64,000 bases of DNA, taken from the NCBI RefSeq assembly GCF_024584805.1, contig NZ_CP075715.1, positions 3,158,026 to 3,222,025 on the forward strand, written 5' to 3'. The position numbers and the translations under genes are program-made. Below are positions 38,057 to 46,458 of the stretch, piece after piece (the stretch's first letter is position 1; every line of letters starts with the position of its first letter). The notes under the pieces were generated by a model. The model was not told the DNA's origin, did not search any database, and was given only the letters and a program-made list of their open reading frames with translations. The DNA comes from Streptomyces sp. FIT100. Lineage in GTDB: Bacteria; Actinomycetota; Actinomycetes; Streptomycetales; Streptomycetaceae.

Positions 38057-39700
38057 GTGCAGCCCTTGTCACCACACGATCCACGCGAGGTGGGCGCCTA
38101 CCGTCTGCTGTGCCGGCTCGGCGAGGGCGGCATGGGGCGCGTCTTTCTCGCCAGGTCCTCCGGCGGGCGGGCGGTGGCGCTCAAGACGGTGCACGCGGGC
38201 ATGTCGGACACCCCGGGCTTCCGCGCGCGCTTCGCCCGCGAGGTGAGGGCCTGCCAGGCGGTGTCCGGCCCGGGCACGGCACCGGTGGTGGCGGCCGACC
38301 CGCACGCGGCGGTGCCCTGGCTGGCCACCGCGTACGTACCGGGCCCCTCGCTGTCCGAAGCGGTCCACGAGTACGGGCCGCTGGAGGAGCCCGCGCTCTG
38401 GCGGCTGCTCGGCGGTCTCGGCGAGGCGCTCACCACCGTGCACGAGGCGGGCCTGGTGCACCGCGACCTCAAGCCGTCCAATGTGCTGCTCGCGCTCGAC
38501 GGCCCCCGCCTCATCGACTTCGGCATCGCCCGTGCCGCCGACGACGCCGCACTGACCGGCACCGGCCTGGTCGTCGGCTCGCCCGGCTTCATGTCCCCGG
38601 AGCAGATCACCGGGCAGGAGGTGGACGAGCGCGGTGACATCTTCGCGCTGGGCGTGCTCCTCGCGTACGCGGGCACGGGCCGCGGCCCCTTCGGCTCCGG
38701 CTCGGGCCCCGAGCTGGGCTACCGCGTGGTGCACCACGAGCCGGATCTCTCCCGTCTGCCCGAGGACTTCGCGGTGGCGATCCGGGGCTGCCTGGCCAAG
38801 GACCCGGCGCAGCGGCCGTCGCTCGCCGACCTCGTCGCGCAGGCGCGGGAGCGCGCCTGCGCGGACGGCGACTGGCTGCCGGCACCGCTGACCTCCGCGA
38901 TCGCGCGCCGCGCCGCGTGGGCGCTGGACCTGGAGAGCCGCCAGGAGTTCGGGCCCCCGCCGGTGCCGTTCGGAACGCCGCCGACGCTGATCGGGCCGCC
39001 ACCGCTGCCGGGTGGACCCTCGTCCACCCCGTCCGGGCCGCGGGCTCCCTTCCCACCGCACGTTCCGGCCGGGCCCGTGCCCAGCCCCACCCCCACGCAG
39101 TCCGGGCCCGCGCCCGTGCCGTGGCGACCGCCCGGCCGCGCGCGCCTCGTCGGGGCCGCTTGGGCGACCCGGGGGCTGCTCGGCCGGCCGCTGCTCGGGC
39201 TCTTCGCACTGATACCCCTGCTCGTCGCGGCGGGCGGCAGGGAGACGATCGAGGCCCAGCTCCACCGCCCCGACGCCCAGTTGACGCCGGCGAGTCCCGG
39301 CTGGGAGTCGTACCAGTGGGCGCTCGACACGACCTGGCACTTCGCTCTCATCGGACCGCTGCTCGTCTCCGCCGTCGTGCTGAGCGTGCTGCGCCGCGGG
39401 CTGCCGTACCGGTCGGCGACCGCGGTGCGCGGCTGGGCCGTCGCGTCGCTGGTCCACTGGCTGGTGCTGGCCGTCACCGTGCTGGTGTCGGCCCACTGGC
39501 TCCGCTCCGCCCTATGGGCCGTGGACCCCGGCCGCACGTCGCCGGAGCTCGGACTGGCCCTGGGTGTCGGCCTGCTGCCGATGGTCGTGCTCGTGCCCGG
39601 CGCCCTGGTGGTCCTCGTCCTGGCGGCCGTGCGGGCCTTCCGCGTCCGGAGCCGGATCCCTATCCCGCCTGCCGCACCGGTCTACACCACAGTCCTATAA
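38057..39700 (+). CDS. Membrane Ser/Thr protein kinase
   Basis: A 547-residue Hanks-type kinase. The kinase domain fills residues 1-265: Gly loop GEGGMGRVF, ATP-binding Lys in AVALKTV, HRDLKPSNVLL, DFGIAR and SPGFMSPEQ. A Pro-rich linker (about 295-355) follows, then about four hydrophobic segments instead of PASTA repeats, ending about residue 540. Such C-terminal membrane domains presumably anchor or regulate the kinase. The GTG start follows GGGGG. The target is unknown; the next gene, a penicillin-binding protein, is a plausible neighbour partner only by position. Confidence 0.9.
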   Translation: MQPLSPHDPREVGAYRLLCRLGEGGMGRVFLARSSGGRAVALKTVHAGMSDTPGFRARFAREVRACQAVSGPGTAPVVAADPHAAVPWLATAYVPGPSLSEAVHEYGPLEEPALWRLLGGLGEALTTVHEAGLVHRDLKPSNVLLALDGPRLIDFGIARAADDAALTGTGLVVGSPGFMSPEQITGQEVDERGDIFALGVLLAYAGTGRGPFGSGSGPELGYRVVHHEPDLSRLPEDFAVAIRGCLAKDPAQRPSLADLVAQARERACADGDWLPAPLTSAIARRAAWALDLESRQEFGPPPVPFGTPPTLIGPPPLPGGPSSTPSGPRAPFPPHVPAGPVPSPTPTQSGPAPVPWRPPGRARLVGAAWATRGLLGRPLLGLFALIPLLVAAGGRETIEAQLHRPDAQLTPASPGWESYQWALDTTWHFALIGPLLVSAVVLSVLRRGLPYRSATAVRGWAVASLVHWLVLAVTVLVSAHWLRSALWAVDPGRTSPELGLALGVGLLPMVVLVPGALVVLVLAAVRAFRVRSRIPIPPAAPVYTTVL

Positions 39701-39748
39701 CGACGGTCACTCCTGTCACTCGGAACCCGTAGAGTGCGGAGGTGTCGA

Positions 39749-39770
39749 ATCCTTGAACGTGTTCAAGGAT
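39749..39770. promoter_or_regulatory. Palindrome upstream of the penicillin-binding protein gene
   Basis: A 10-bp arm (39749-39758) pairs with 39761-39770 across a GT spacer, forming a dyad containing CCTTGAAC-GT-GTTCAAGG. It begins 53 bases before the ATG, in the promoter region. It is the right size for a homodimeric regulator and could also be an RNA hairpin in the leader. Confidence 0.5.
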
Positions 39771-39801
39771 GCTGGTGGTCACTGGGGAGGGGACTGCAGC
39801 G

Positions 39802-41424
39802 ATGCGTAGTGGAGCCAAGGTCGCCGTCATCGGCGGCGTATTCATCGTCTTCGCCGGAGGGGCCGCCTACGGCGCGTACAACGTCCTGCTCGGCGGGGGC
39901 TCGGGCGGTACGTCCCAGGCCGCGCCCAAGAGGACCGGGCCGCCGAGCGCCGAGGAGATCCGGACCACCGCGAAGGACTTCCTCGCGGCGTGGGCGGGCG
40001 GGGACGCGGGGACGGCGGCGCAGCTGACCAACAACGCGGTCGAGGCGGAGCCGGTGCTGGCCGGGTACGCCGAGGACGCGCACATCAGCGAGGCGAAGCT
40101 GACGCCGGGACAGCCGGTCGGCGCGAAGGTGCCGTTCACGGTCAGCGCCGTGGTCTCGTACGAGGGGCAGCGCAAGCCCCTCTCGTACCGCTCCGAGCTG
40201 ACCGTGGTGCGCGGGCTGACGACCGGACGGCCGCTGGTCGACTGGCAGCCGACGGTGATCCACCCCGAGCTCGGCAAGGGCGAGACCCTGAAGACCGCCC
40301 AGGCCGCCGTTCCGCCCATCGAGGCGGTCGACCGCAACGGCAAGAAGCTGACGGAGGAGAAGTACCCGTCGCTCGGGCCCGTCCTCGACGAGCTGCGCAA
40401 GCGGTACGGCGACAAGGCGGGCGGCAAGGCGGGCGTCGAGCTCGTCATCGACAGCGGCCTCGCCGAAGGGACGGACCGGACGCTGCTCACGCTGACCGAG
40501 GGCGAGCCGGGCGAGCTTCGCACCACGCTGGACGCGAAGGTGCAGGCCGCCGCCGAGAAGACGGTGATGACGTACGACGAGTCGTCGGTCGTCGCGATCC
40601 AGCCGAGCACGGGCGAGGTCAGGGCGGTCGCCAACAACCGCAAGGGGCGGTGGAACGCGGCGTTCCTGGGCAAGCAGGCGCCCGGCTCGACGATGAAGAT
40701 CGTGACGGCGGCGCTGCTGCTGGAGAAGGGTCTGGTGGCGGCGGACCGTACGGCCGAGTGCCCCAAGGACGTCATGTACCAGGGCGCCACCTTCCACAAT
40801 CTCGACAACTTCTCGATCGAGGGCGCGCCCTTCTCGACCAGCTTCGCCCGCTCGTGCAACACCGCCTTCATCAAGCTGATCGACGACACGAAGGACGAAG
40901 CCGCGCTGTCCAAGGAGGCCCAGGACGTCTTCGGCATCGGCCTCGACTGGCAGACCGGCATCCCGTCCGTGGACGGAAGCGTGCCCCAGGAGACGGGCGG
41001 CGAGGCGGCCGCGCAGTACATCGGCCAGGGCACCATCCAGATGAACGCGCTCAACATGGCGTCCATCACCGCCACCGCGAAGAGCGGCACGTTCAAGCAG
41101 CCGGTCATCGTGCCGCTGTCGCTGGACGACCGTCAGCCGGCCACGGCGTCACGGAGCCTGCCGGGCTCCGTGGCGAAGCAGCTGCGGAACCTGATGCGCC
41201 TCACGGCGACGGCGGCCTACGGGACCGGTACGCAGGCGATGGCCACGGTCGGCGGGGACAAGGGTGCGAAGACCGGCTCCGCGGAGGTCGACGGGAACGC
41301 CACGTCCAACAGCTGGTTCACCGGCTTCTCCGACGATCTGGCGGCCGCCGCGGTCGTGGACTCGGGCGGGCACGGCAGCGATGCGGCGGGACCGCTCGTG
41401 GCCGCAGTGCTCAACGCGGGCTGA
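39802..41424 (+). CDS. Class B penicillin-binding protein (transpeptidase)
   Basis: A cell-wall DD-transpeptidase of 540 residues. One N-terminal membrane anchor (VAVIGGVFIVFAGGAAYGAY) is followed by an NTF2-like MecA_N domain (about 45-165) and a transpeptidase domain with active-site SxxK (STMK in GSTMKIV), SCN (RSCNTAF) and KTGSAEV. It lacks the usual PBP dimerisation domain and is of the type common in Streptomyces. ATG 39802 has GGGAGGGG upstream. It follows the kinase gene by 101 bases containing a palindrome. Confidence 0.92.
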   Translation: MRSGAKVAVIGGVFIVFAGGAAYGAYNVLLGGGSGGTSQAAPKRTGPPSAEEIRTTAKDFLAAWAGGDAGTAAQLTNNAVEAEPVLAGYAEDAHISEAKLTPGQPVGAKVPFTVSAVVSYEGQRKPLSYRSELTVVRGLTTGRPLVDWQPTVIHPELGKGETLKTAQAAVPPIEAVDRNGKKLTEEKYPSLGPVLDELRKRYGDKAGGKAGVELVIDSGLAEGTDRTLLTLTEGEPGELRTTLDAKVQAAAEKTVMTYDESSVVAIQPSTGEVRAVANNRKGRWNAAFLGKQAPGSTMKIVTAALLLEKGLVAADRTAECPKDVMYQGATFHNLDNFSIEGAPFSTSFARSCNTAFIKLIDDTKDEAALSKEAQDVFGIGLDWQTGIPSVDGSVPQETGGEAAAQYIGQGTIQMNALNMASITATAKSGTFKQPVIVPLSLDDRQPATASRSLPGSVAKQLRNLMRLTATAAYGTGTQAMATVGGDKGAKTGSAEVDGNATSNSWFTGFSDDLAAAAVVDSGGHGSDAAGPLVAAVLNAG

Positions 41425-41490
41425 TCGCCGGGGACCTGATGGGCGTGACGATGTCGCATGGCCCGTACAACCACCGCTAGCGTGCGGGCC

Positions 41491-41979
41491 ATGAGTTCAT
41501 CCGACACCCACGCCCACCCCCGCTTCGCCGAAGCCCTGCGCGAGCTGGGCCTCCACGTCGAAGTGCGCCGCTTCCCCGACGCCACCCGGACCGCCGCCGA
41601 GGCGGCGGCCGCCATCGGCTGCGATGTCGGCGAGATCGTCAAGTCGCTGGTCTTCGAGGCGGACGGGGTGCCGGTGCTGGTCCTGATGGACGGCGCCTCG
41701 CGGGTCGACGTGGAGCTGGTGCGGCGGGAGCTGGACGCCTCGGCGGTCCGGCGGGCCGACGCGGACCTGGTCCGGGAAACCACCGGGTACGCGATCGGCG
41801 GCGTGCCGCCCTTCGGCCACCGTACGAGGACCCGGGTGCTGGCCGACCGGGGACTGCTGGACCACGCCGTGGTGTGGGCGGCGGCGGGCACCCCGCACAC
41901 GGTCTTCCCGCTCGACCCCAAGTCCGTGATCGCCCATGCCGGTGCGGCCCTGGTGGACGTGCGCGAGCGCACCGCGTGA
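41491..41979 (+). CDS. YbaK/aminoacyl-tRNA deacylase-like protein
   Basis: A 162-residue protein of the YbaK/ProX/EbsC fold, which hydrolyses mischarged tRNA. Characteristic residues include TAAEAAAAIGCDVGEIVKSLVF, the catalytic Lys in IVKSLVF, and the GYAIGGVPPFGH loop. ATG 41491 is used, though its ribosome site is weak. The stop overlaps the start of the EamA gene (GTGA), so the two are coupled. Confidence 0.88.
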   Translation: MSSSDTHAHPRFAEALRELGLHVEVRRFPDATRTAAEAAAAIGCDVGEIVKSLVFEADGVPVLVLMDGASRVDVELVRRELDASAVRRADADLVRETTGYAIGGVPPFGHRTRTRVLADRGLLDHAVVWAAAGTPHTVFPLDPKSVIAHAGAALVDVRERTA

Positions 41980-42824
41980 GCGTCCTCGTCGCGGCCGCGG
42001 TCCTCATGGCCGCGGTCACGCACGCGAGCTGGAACGCGATCGCGCACCACATCAAGGACCAGCTCATCGGCTTCACGCTGATTCTGGGCGGCGCGGCGTC
42101 GATCGGCGCGGTGATGGCCTGCTTCGCGCCGCTGCCCGCCGCCGCCGCGTGGCCCTATCTGATCGCGTCGGCGGCGCTGCACATCGGCTACCACTTCCTG
42201 CTGATGCGGTCGTTCGCACTCGGCGACTTCGGCCAGATGTACCCGATCGCCCGCGGCACGGCGCCGCTCGTCGTGACCGTGCTGGCCACCGTCCTCGTCG
42301 GCGAGAGCCTGAGCCCCTGGCAGCTGGCCGGGGTGGCGGTCGCCTGCGCGGGCCTGGTCGGCCTCGCGCTGTGGGGCATCAGGGACGCGGGCACCCGCCC
42401 GCAGTGGGCGGCGCTGCTGGCCGCGCTCGCGACGGGCCTGTCGATCGCCGCGTACACGGTCGTGGACGGCATCGGCGTCCGCGCGTCCGGCACGGCGATC
42501 GGCTACATCGCCTGGCTGATGGTGCTCGAAGGCGTCCTCGTCCCCCTCTACGCCTACCGGGTCCACCGCGGCCGGCTCCTCGCCGAACTCCGCCCCCACG
42601 CCGCCCGTGGGCTTCTCGGCGCGGTGCTCGCGCTCCTCGCCTACGGCCTGGTCCTGTGGGCCCAGACCCGCGCGCCGCTCGCCCCGATCGCGGCCCTGCG
42701 CGAATCGAGCATCATCGTGGGCGCGGCGATAGGCGCCCTTTTCTTCAAGGAACGCTTCGGCGCTCCGCGCGTCGCGGCGGCGGGCCTGATGGTGGTGGGC
42801 ATCGGGATGATGCTGGCGTCCTAG
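41976..42824 (+). CDS. EamA/DMT-family membrane transporter
   Basis: A 282-residue drug/metabolite-type permease with ten predicted helices in two repeats (second EamA repeat begins near WAALLAALATGLSIAAYTVVDGIGV). The substrate is unknown. GTG 41976 starts inside the stop of the YbaK gene. Its TAG at 42822-42824 is one base from the stop of the convergent SDR gene. Confidence 0.9.
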   Translation: MSVLVAAAVLMAAVTHASWNAIAHHIKDQLIGFTLILGGAASIGAVMACFAPLPAAAAWPYLIASAALHIGYHFLLMRSFALGDFGQMYPIARGTAPLVVTVLATVLVGESLSPWQLAGVAVACAGLVGLALWGIRDAGTRPQWAALLAALATGLSIAAYTVVDGIGVRASGTAIGYIAWLMVLEGVLVPLYAYRVHRGRLLAELRPHAARGLLGAVLALLAYGLVLWAQTRAPLAPIAALRESSIIVGAAIGALFFKERFGAPRVAAAGLMVVGIGMMLAS

Positions 42825-42825
42825 C

Positions 42826-43608
42826 TCATCGGGGGAGCACCTGCTGGAAGCTCGTGTTCACCGCCAGCAGGCCGCCGTCCACCCGGAGCGTGGTGCCCGT
42901 GATCCAGGCGGCGTCCGAGGAGGCGAGGAAGGCGACCGCCGCCGCGATGTCTTCGGCGGTGCCGACACGGCCCAGGGGGTAGACGGGAGCCAGGGCGGCG
43001 AGGTGGTGTTCGCGGTCGGACCAGGCGGGGGTGCGGATCGTGCCGGGGTTGATCTGGTTGACGCGCACGCCGCGCTGGGCCGCGTCGCCCGCGAGGGTGC
43101 GGGTGAGGGAGGCGAGGCCCGCCTTGGCCGCGCTGTAGGCGTGGTTGCCGAAGTCCTGTTCGGCGTTGACGGAGCCGATGTTGACGATCGCGCCGCGGCC
43201 GCCCGCCTTCGCCAGGTGCGGGAGGGCGGCACGGGAGCAGCGGAAGGCGCCGGTGAGGACGGTGTCGAGGTCCCGCTGCCAGGTGTCGTCGGGCTGGTCC
43301 TCGAAGAGCGGGGTGTCGAAGGAGCAGGAGTAGGCGTTGTTGACGAGGACGTCGAGCGCGCCGAACTCGTCGACGGCGCGGGCGACCGCCGCCTCGACCG
43401 CGGCGCGGTCGGTCACGTCGCACGGGCACGAGGCGGCGCCCGGGATCGTCTCCGCGGTGGCCGCGGCGAGCTCGCCGTCGATGTCCGTGACCAGGACCCT
43501 GGCCCCTTCGGAGGCGAGTCTGCGGGCGGTGGCCTCGCCGACGCCCCGCCCGGCTCCGGTGATCAGTACTCCGTATCCCTCGAATCGCTGCATCATGCGA
43601 CCGATCAT
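42826..43608 (-). CDS. Short-chain dehydrogenase/reductase
   Basis: A 260-residue NAD(P)-dependent oxidoreductase with cofactor loop TGAGRGVGEA, NNAYS, catalytic Ser in NIGSVNAE and YSAAK. The start ATG at 43608 overlaps the stop of the serine hydrolase gene (ATGA); shorter starts at 43596 and 43593 exist. Substrate unknown, but coupling to a hydrolase suggests that it oxidises or reduces the product of ester hydrolysis. Confidence 0.88.
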   Translation of the reverse strand: MIGRMMQRFEGYGVLITGAGRGVGEATARRLASEGARVLVTDIDGELAAATAETIPGAASCPCDVTDRAAVEAAVARAVDEFGALDVLVNNAYSCSFDTPLFEDQPDDTWQRDLDTVLTGAFRCSRAALPHLAKAGGRGAIVNIGSVNAEQDFGNHAYSAAKAGLASLTRTLAGDAAQRGVRVNQINPGTIRTPAWSDREHHLAALAPVYPLGRVGTAEDIAAAVAFLASSDAAWITGTTLRVDGGLLAVNTSFQQVLPR

Positions 43609-44801
43609 GTCGCCGAGCGGACCGCCCTGACCAGAGCCTGGGCGCGCGGATCGGCCGTGACGCCCTTGCGCATACCGTTGGTGACGTATCCGAGCGCGAT
43701 GCCCGCATCGGGGTCGGCGAGGCCGAGCGAGCCGCCGCGGCCCGGGTGGCCGAAGGACCCGGGGCCCAGCAGCGGGGACGCGGGGCCGTGGAGCATGTAG
43801 CCGAGGCCGAAGCGGGTGCCGACGACGAGGACGCGGTCCGGGCCCGCCGACTCCTCGGTGCGGGCGAGGGTGACGGTGGCGGGCGCGAAGAGCCGGTGCC
43901 CGTCGACCCGGCCGATGGTGGCGGCGTAGAAACGGGCCAGCGCGCGGGCCGTGGAGATGCCGTTGGACGCTGGGAGCTCCGCGGCGCGGTACAGCGGGTC
44001 GTTCTCGTCCGGCAGCGGGTCGATCGCGCCGAAGGCGCGGCGGGTCAGCGACTCCGGGTCGCGGTACGCCTCGGCCACCGACCGCTTGGGCCGCACCTTC
44101 AGCCCGCCGCCCGCGGCGGCCGGCGGCTCGTCGACCTTGCCGATCCGGCCCACCCGGTACGCCTCTTCGGCGGGGAGCCCGATCCAGAGGTCCAGGCCCA
44201 GCGGGCGGGTGATCTCCTCGGCGACCCAGCGGCCGATGGTGCGCCCGGTGACCCGCCGGACGAGTTCGGACAGCAGCCAGCTGTAGGTCTGCGCGTGGTA
44301 GCCGTGGTCGGTGCCCGGCTCCCAGGCCGGCGTCTGCGCGGCGACCGCGCGTGCCCCGGACGAGCCGTCGGCGGCCTCCGCCACGGTGAGGGGCCGGTCG
44401 AGGGCGGGCACCCCGGCCCGGTGCGACAGCAGATGCCGTACGAGCACCCGCTCCTTGCCGGCCGCCTTGAACTCCGGCCAGTACGTCCCGACCGGCGCGT
44501 CCAGGTCGAGCTGCCCGCGCTGGTGCAGCAGCAGCGGTACGGCGGCGGCGACGCCCTTGGTCGCCGAGCGGACGATCTGCGCGGTGTCCACGGCCCACGG
44601 AGCGGCACCACCGGAGCCGGAGTCCGCCTGGGTGCCGGCGTCGGATTCGGCGTCCCGGACGCCGGCCCACAGGTCGACGACCTTCACGCCGTCCCGGTAG
44701 ACGGCGACGGCCGCACCGCGCTCCCCGCGCTGCTCGAAGTTGCGTATGAACGCGTCCCGGACGGGCTCGAAGCCCTCCGCCACCGTCCCCTGGACGTCCA
44801 C
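43605..44801 (-). CDS. Beta-lactamase-fold serine hydrolase
   Basis: A 398-residue class-C-like serine hydrolase or esterase (EstB-like), with the SxxK nucleophile SATK after IVR, a Tyr in HAQTYSW and HPGRGGSLG near the C-terminus in place of KTG. No signal peptide, so cytoplasmic. The start is GTG 44801; the frame is open upstream but carries no family sequence. It is coupled to an SDR gene. The 128 bases upstream to cbiO hold no gene. Confidence 0.85.
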   Translation of the reverse strand: MDVQGTVAEGFEPVRDAFIRNFEQRGERGAAVAVYRDGVKVVDLWAGVRDAESDAGTQADSGSGGAAPWAVDTAQIVRSATKGVAAAVPLLLHQRGQLDLDAPVGTYWPEFKAAGKERVLVRHLLSHRAGVPALDRPLTVAEAADGSSGARAVAAQTPAWEPGTDHGYHAQTYSWLLSELVRRVTGRTIGRWVAEEITRPLGLDLWIGLPAEEAYRVGRIGKVDEPPAAAGGGLKVRPKRSVAEAYRDPESLTRRAFGAIDPLPDENDPLYRAAELPASNGISTARALARFYAATIGRVDGHRLFAPATVTLARTEESAGPDRVLVVGTRFGLGYMLHGPASPLLGPGSFGHPGRGGSLGLADPDAGIALGYVTNGMRKGVTADPRAQALVRAVRSAT

Positions 44802-44929
44802 GTCCTCACGCTCCCTGCTGTTCCCCGCTGTACCGGTCCGTTCGCTCACCCCATGGTGCAACGTGCCGGGACAAGCCCCGATTCCGGGTGGGTCACGGAC
44901 TCGGCTCAGGACGGTGGAAGCGTGCGCGC

Positions 44930-45697
44930 TCAGGCGCCCGTCGTCACAGCCCGCGGGTCGAAGCCGAACGGCAGCTCCAGCCGGTGCGCCCGCATCAGAT
45001 CGGCGTCTCCGAGCAGCTCCTGGGTGGGGCCGTCGGCCACGATCACGCCCTCGCTGAGGATCACCGAGCGCGGGCACAGCTCCAGCGCGTACGGCAGGTC
45101 GTGCGTGACCATGAGGACCGTGACGTCCAACGACCGCAGGATGTCGGCGAGTTCGCGGCGGGAGGCCGGGTCGAGATTGGACGAGGGCTCGTCGAGGACC
45201 AGGATCTCCGGCTCCATGGCGAGGACGGTCGCGACGGCGACCCGGCGGCGCTGGCCGAAGGAGAGGTGGTGCGGAGGACGTTCGAGGTACTCCCCCATGC
45301 CGACCCGGTCGAGCGCGGTGCGTACGCGCTCCTCCAGCTCCGCGCCGCGCAGCCCGGCGGCGGCAGGACCGAAGGCGACGTCCTCCCGGACGGTCGGCAT
45401 GAAGAGCTGGTCGTCGGGGTCCTGGAAGACGATGCCGACCTTGCGGCGGATCTCGGCCATGTGCTGCTTGCCGACCGGCAGTCCTGCGACGGTGACCGTG
45501 CCCGCACCGGCGGTGAGGATGCCGTTGAGATGGAGGACGAGGGTGGTCTTGCCGGCCCCGTTCGGGCCGAGCAGGGCGACCCGCTCGCCGCGCCCGATGG
45601 ACAGATCGACGCCGAAGAGGGCCTGGTGGCCGTCGGGGTAGGCATACGCGAGCCCGCGTACGTCGAGGGAGTGGGGCGGGGACGGGGACGGGGTCAT
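44930..45697 (-). CDS. cbiO: Energising ATPase of a Co/Ni ECF transporter
   Basis: A 255-residue ABC ATPase with Walker A GPNGAGKTT, Q-loop VFQDPDDQLF (the diagnostic ECF/CbiO sequence), signature LSFGQRRR and Walker B ILVLDEPSSNLDP. It powers metal uptake with CbiQ and the CbiM-type substrate protein. The start ATG overlaps the cbiQ stop (ATGA). Nickel (NikO) is as likely as cobalt given the Nur-like box before the operon. Confidence 0.92.
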   Translation of the reverse strand: MTPSPSPPHSLDVRGLAYAYPDGHQALFGVDLSIGRGERVALLGPNGAGKTTLVLHLNGILTAGAGTVTVAGLPVGKQHMAEIRRKVGIVFQDPDDQLFMPTVREDVAFGPAAAGLRGAELEERVRTALDRVGMGEYLERPPHHLSFGQRRRVAVATVLAMEPEILVLDEPSSNLDPASRRELADILRSLDVTVLMVTHDLPYALELCPRSVILSEGVIVADGPTQELLGDADLMRAHRLELPFGFDPRAVTTGA

Positions 45698-46455
45698 AGG
45701 GTCCAGCCAAGCAGACAGACGGCGAGTGCCGAGAACGGGAGCGCGGCGGCGTACGCCCACTGGGCACGGCCGGCGGTCACCTCGTCGATGACCGGCATGG
45801 TGCCCGCGTACCCCCGGCTGACCATGGCCAGGTGCACCCGCTCACCGCGCTCGTAGGAGCGGATGAACAGCGCGCCCGCGGACTTGGCGAGCACGCCCCA
45901 GTGGCGTACGCCGCGCGCCTCGAAGCCGCGCGAGCGACGGGCGATGGACATCCGCCGCATCTCGTCGGTGACGACATCGCCGTAGCGGATCATGAACGAC
46001 GCGATCTGCACCATCAGCGGCGGCAGTCTGAGCCGCTGGAGTCCGAGCAGCAGCGCGCGCAGTTCGGTGGTCGATGCGAGCAGGACGGAGGTGGCGACGC
46101 CCAGGGTCCCCTTGGCGAGGATGTTCCAGGCACCCCACAGTCCGGGGACGGAGAGGGAGATCCCGAGCAGCTCGGTCCGCTGGCCCGGCACGACGAAGGG
46201 CATGAGCAGCGCGAAGGCGACGAACGGGAGCTCGATCAGCAGCCGGCGCAGCAGAAGGCCCGCGGGGATGCGGGCCACGGCGGCGACCGCGCCGAGCAGC
46301 ACGGCGTACAGGCCGAAGGCCCACACCGCCTCGCGCGGCGTGGCGACCACGATCAGCACGAAGCACAGCGCCGCGGCGATCTTGCAGTGCGGGGGCAGCG
46401 CGTGGATGGGCGAGTGCCCGTGCCGGTAGAGCTTGTGTGTGTGGCCCGCGCCCAT
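45694..46455 (-). CDS. cbiQ: ECF transporter transmembrane protein
   Basis: The T-component of 253 residues with about five membrane helices. It contains the coupling motif ARRSRGFEA and a second ARG-type motif SRGYAG near the C-terminus, where the ATPase docks. The N-terminal HTHKLYRHGHSPIHALPPHCK is His-rich. The gene begins three bases after the cbiM stop and overlaps cbiO, so all three form one operon. Confidence 0.92.
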   Translation of the reverse strand: MGAGHTHKLYRHGHSPIHALPPHCKIAAALCFVLIVVATPREAVWAFGLYAVLLGAVAAVARIPAGLLLRRLLIELPFVAFALLMPFVVPGQRTELLGISLSVPGLWGAWNILAKGTLGVATSVLLASTTELRALLLGLQRLRLPPLMVQIASFMIRYGDVVTDEMRRMSIARRSRGFEARGVRHWGVLAKSAGALFIRSYERGERVHLAMVSRGYAGTMPVIDEVTAGRAQWAYAAALPFSALAVCLLGWTL

Positions 46456-46458
46456 GGC

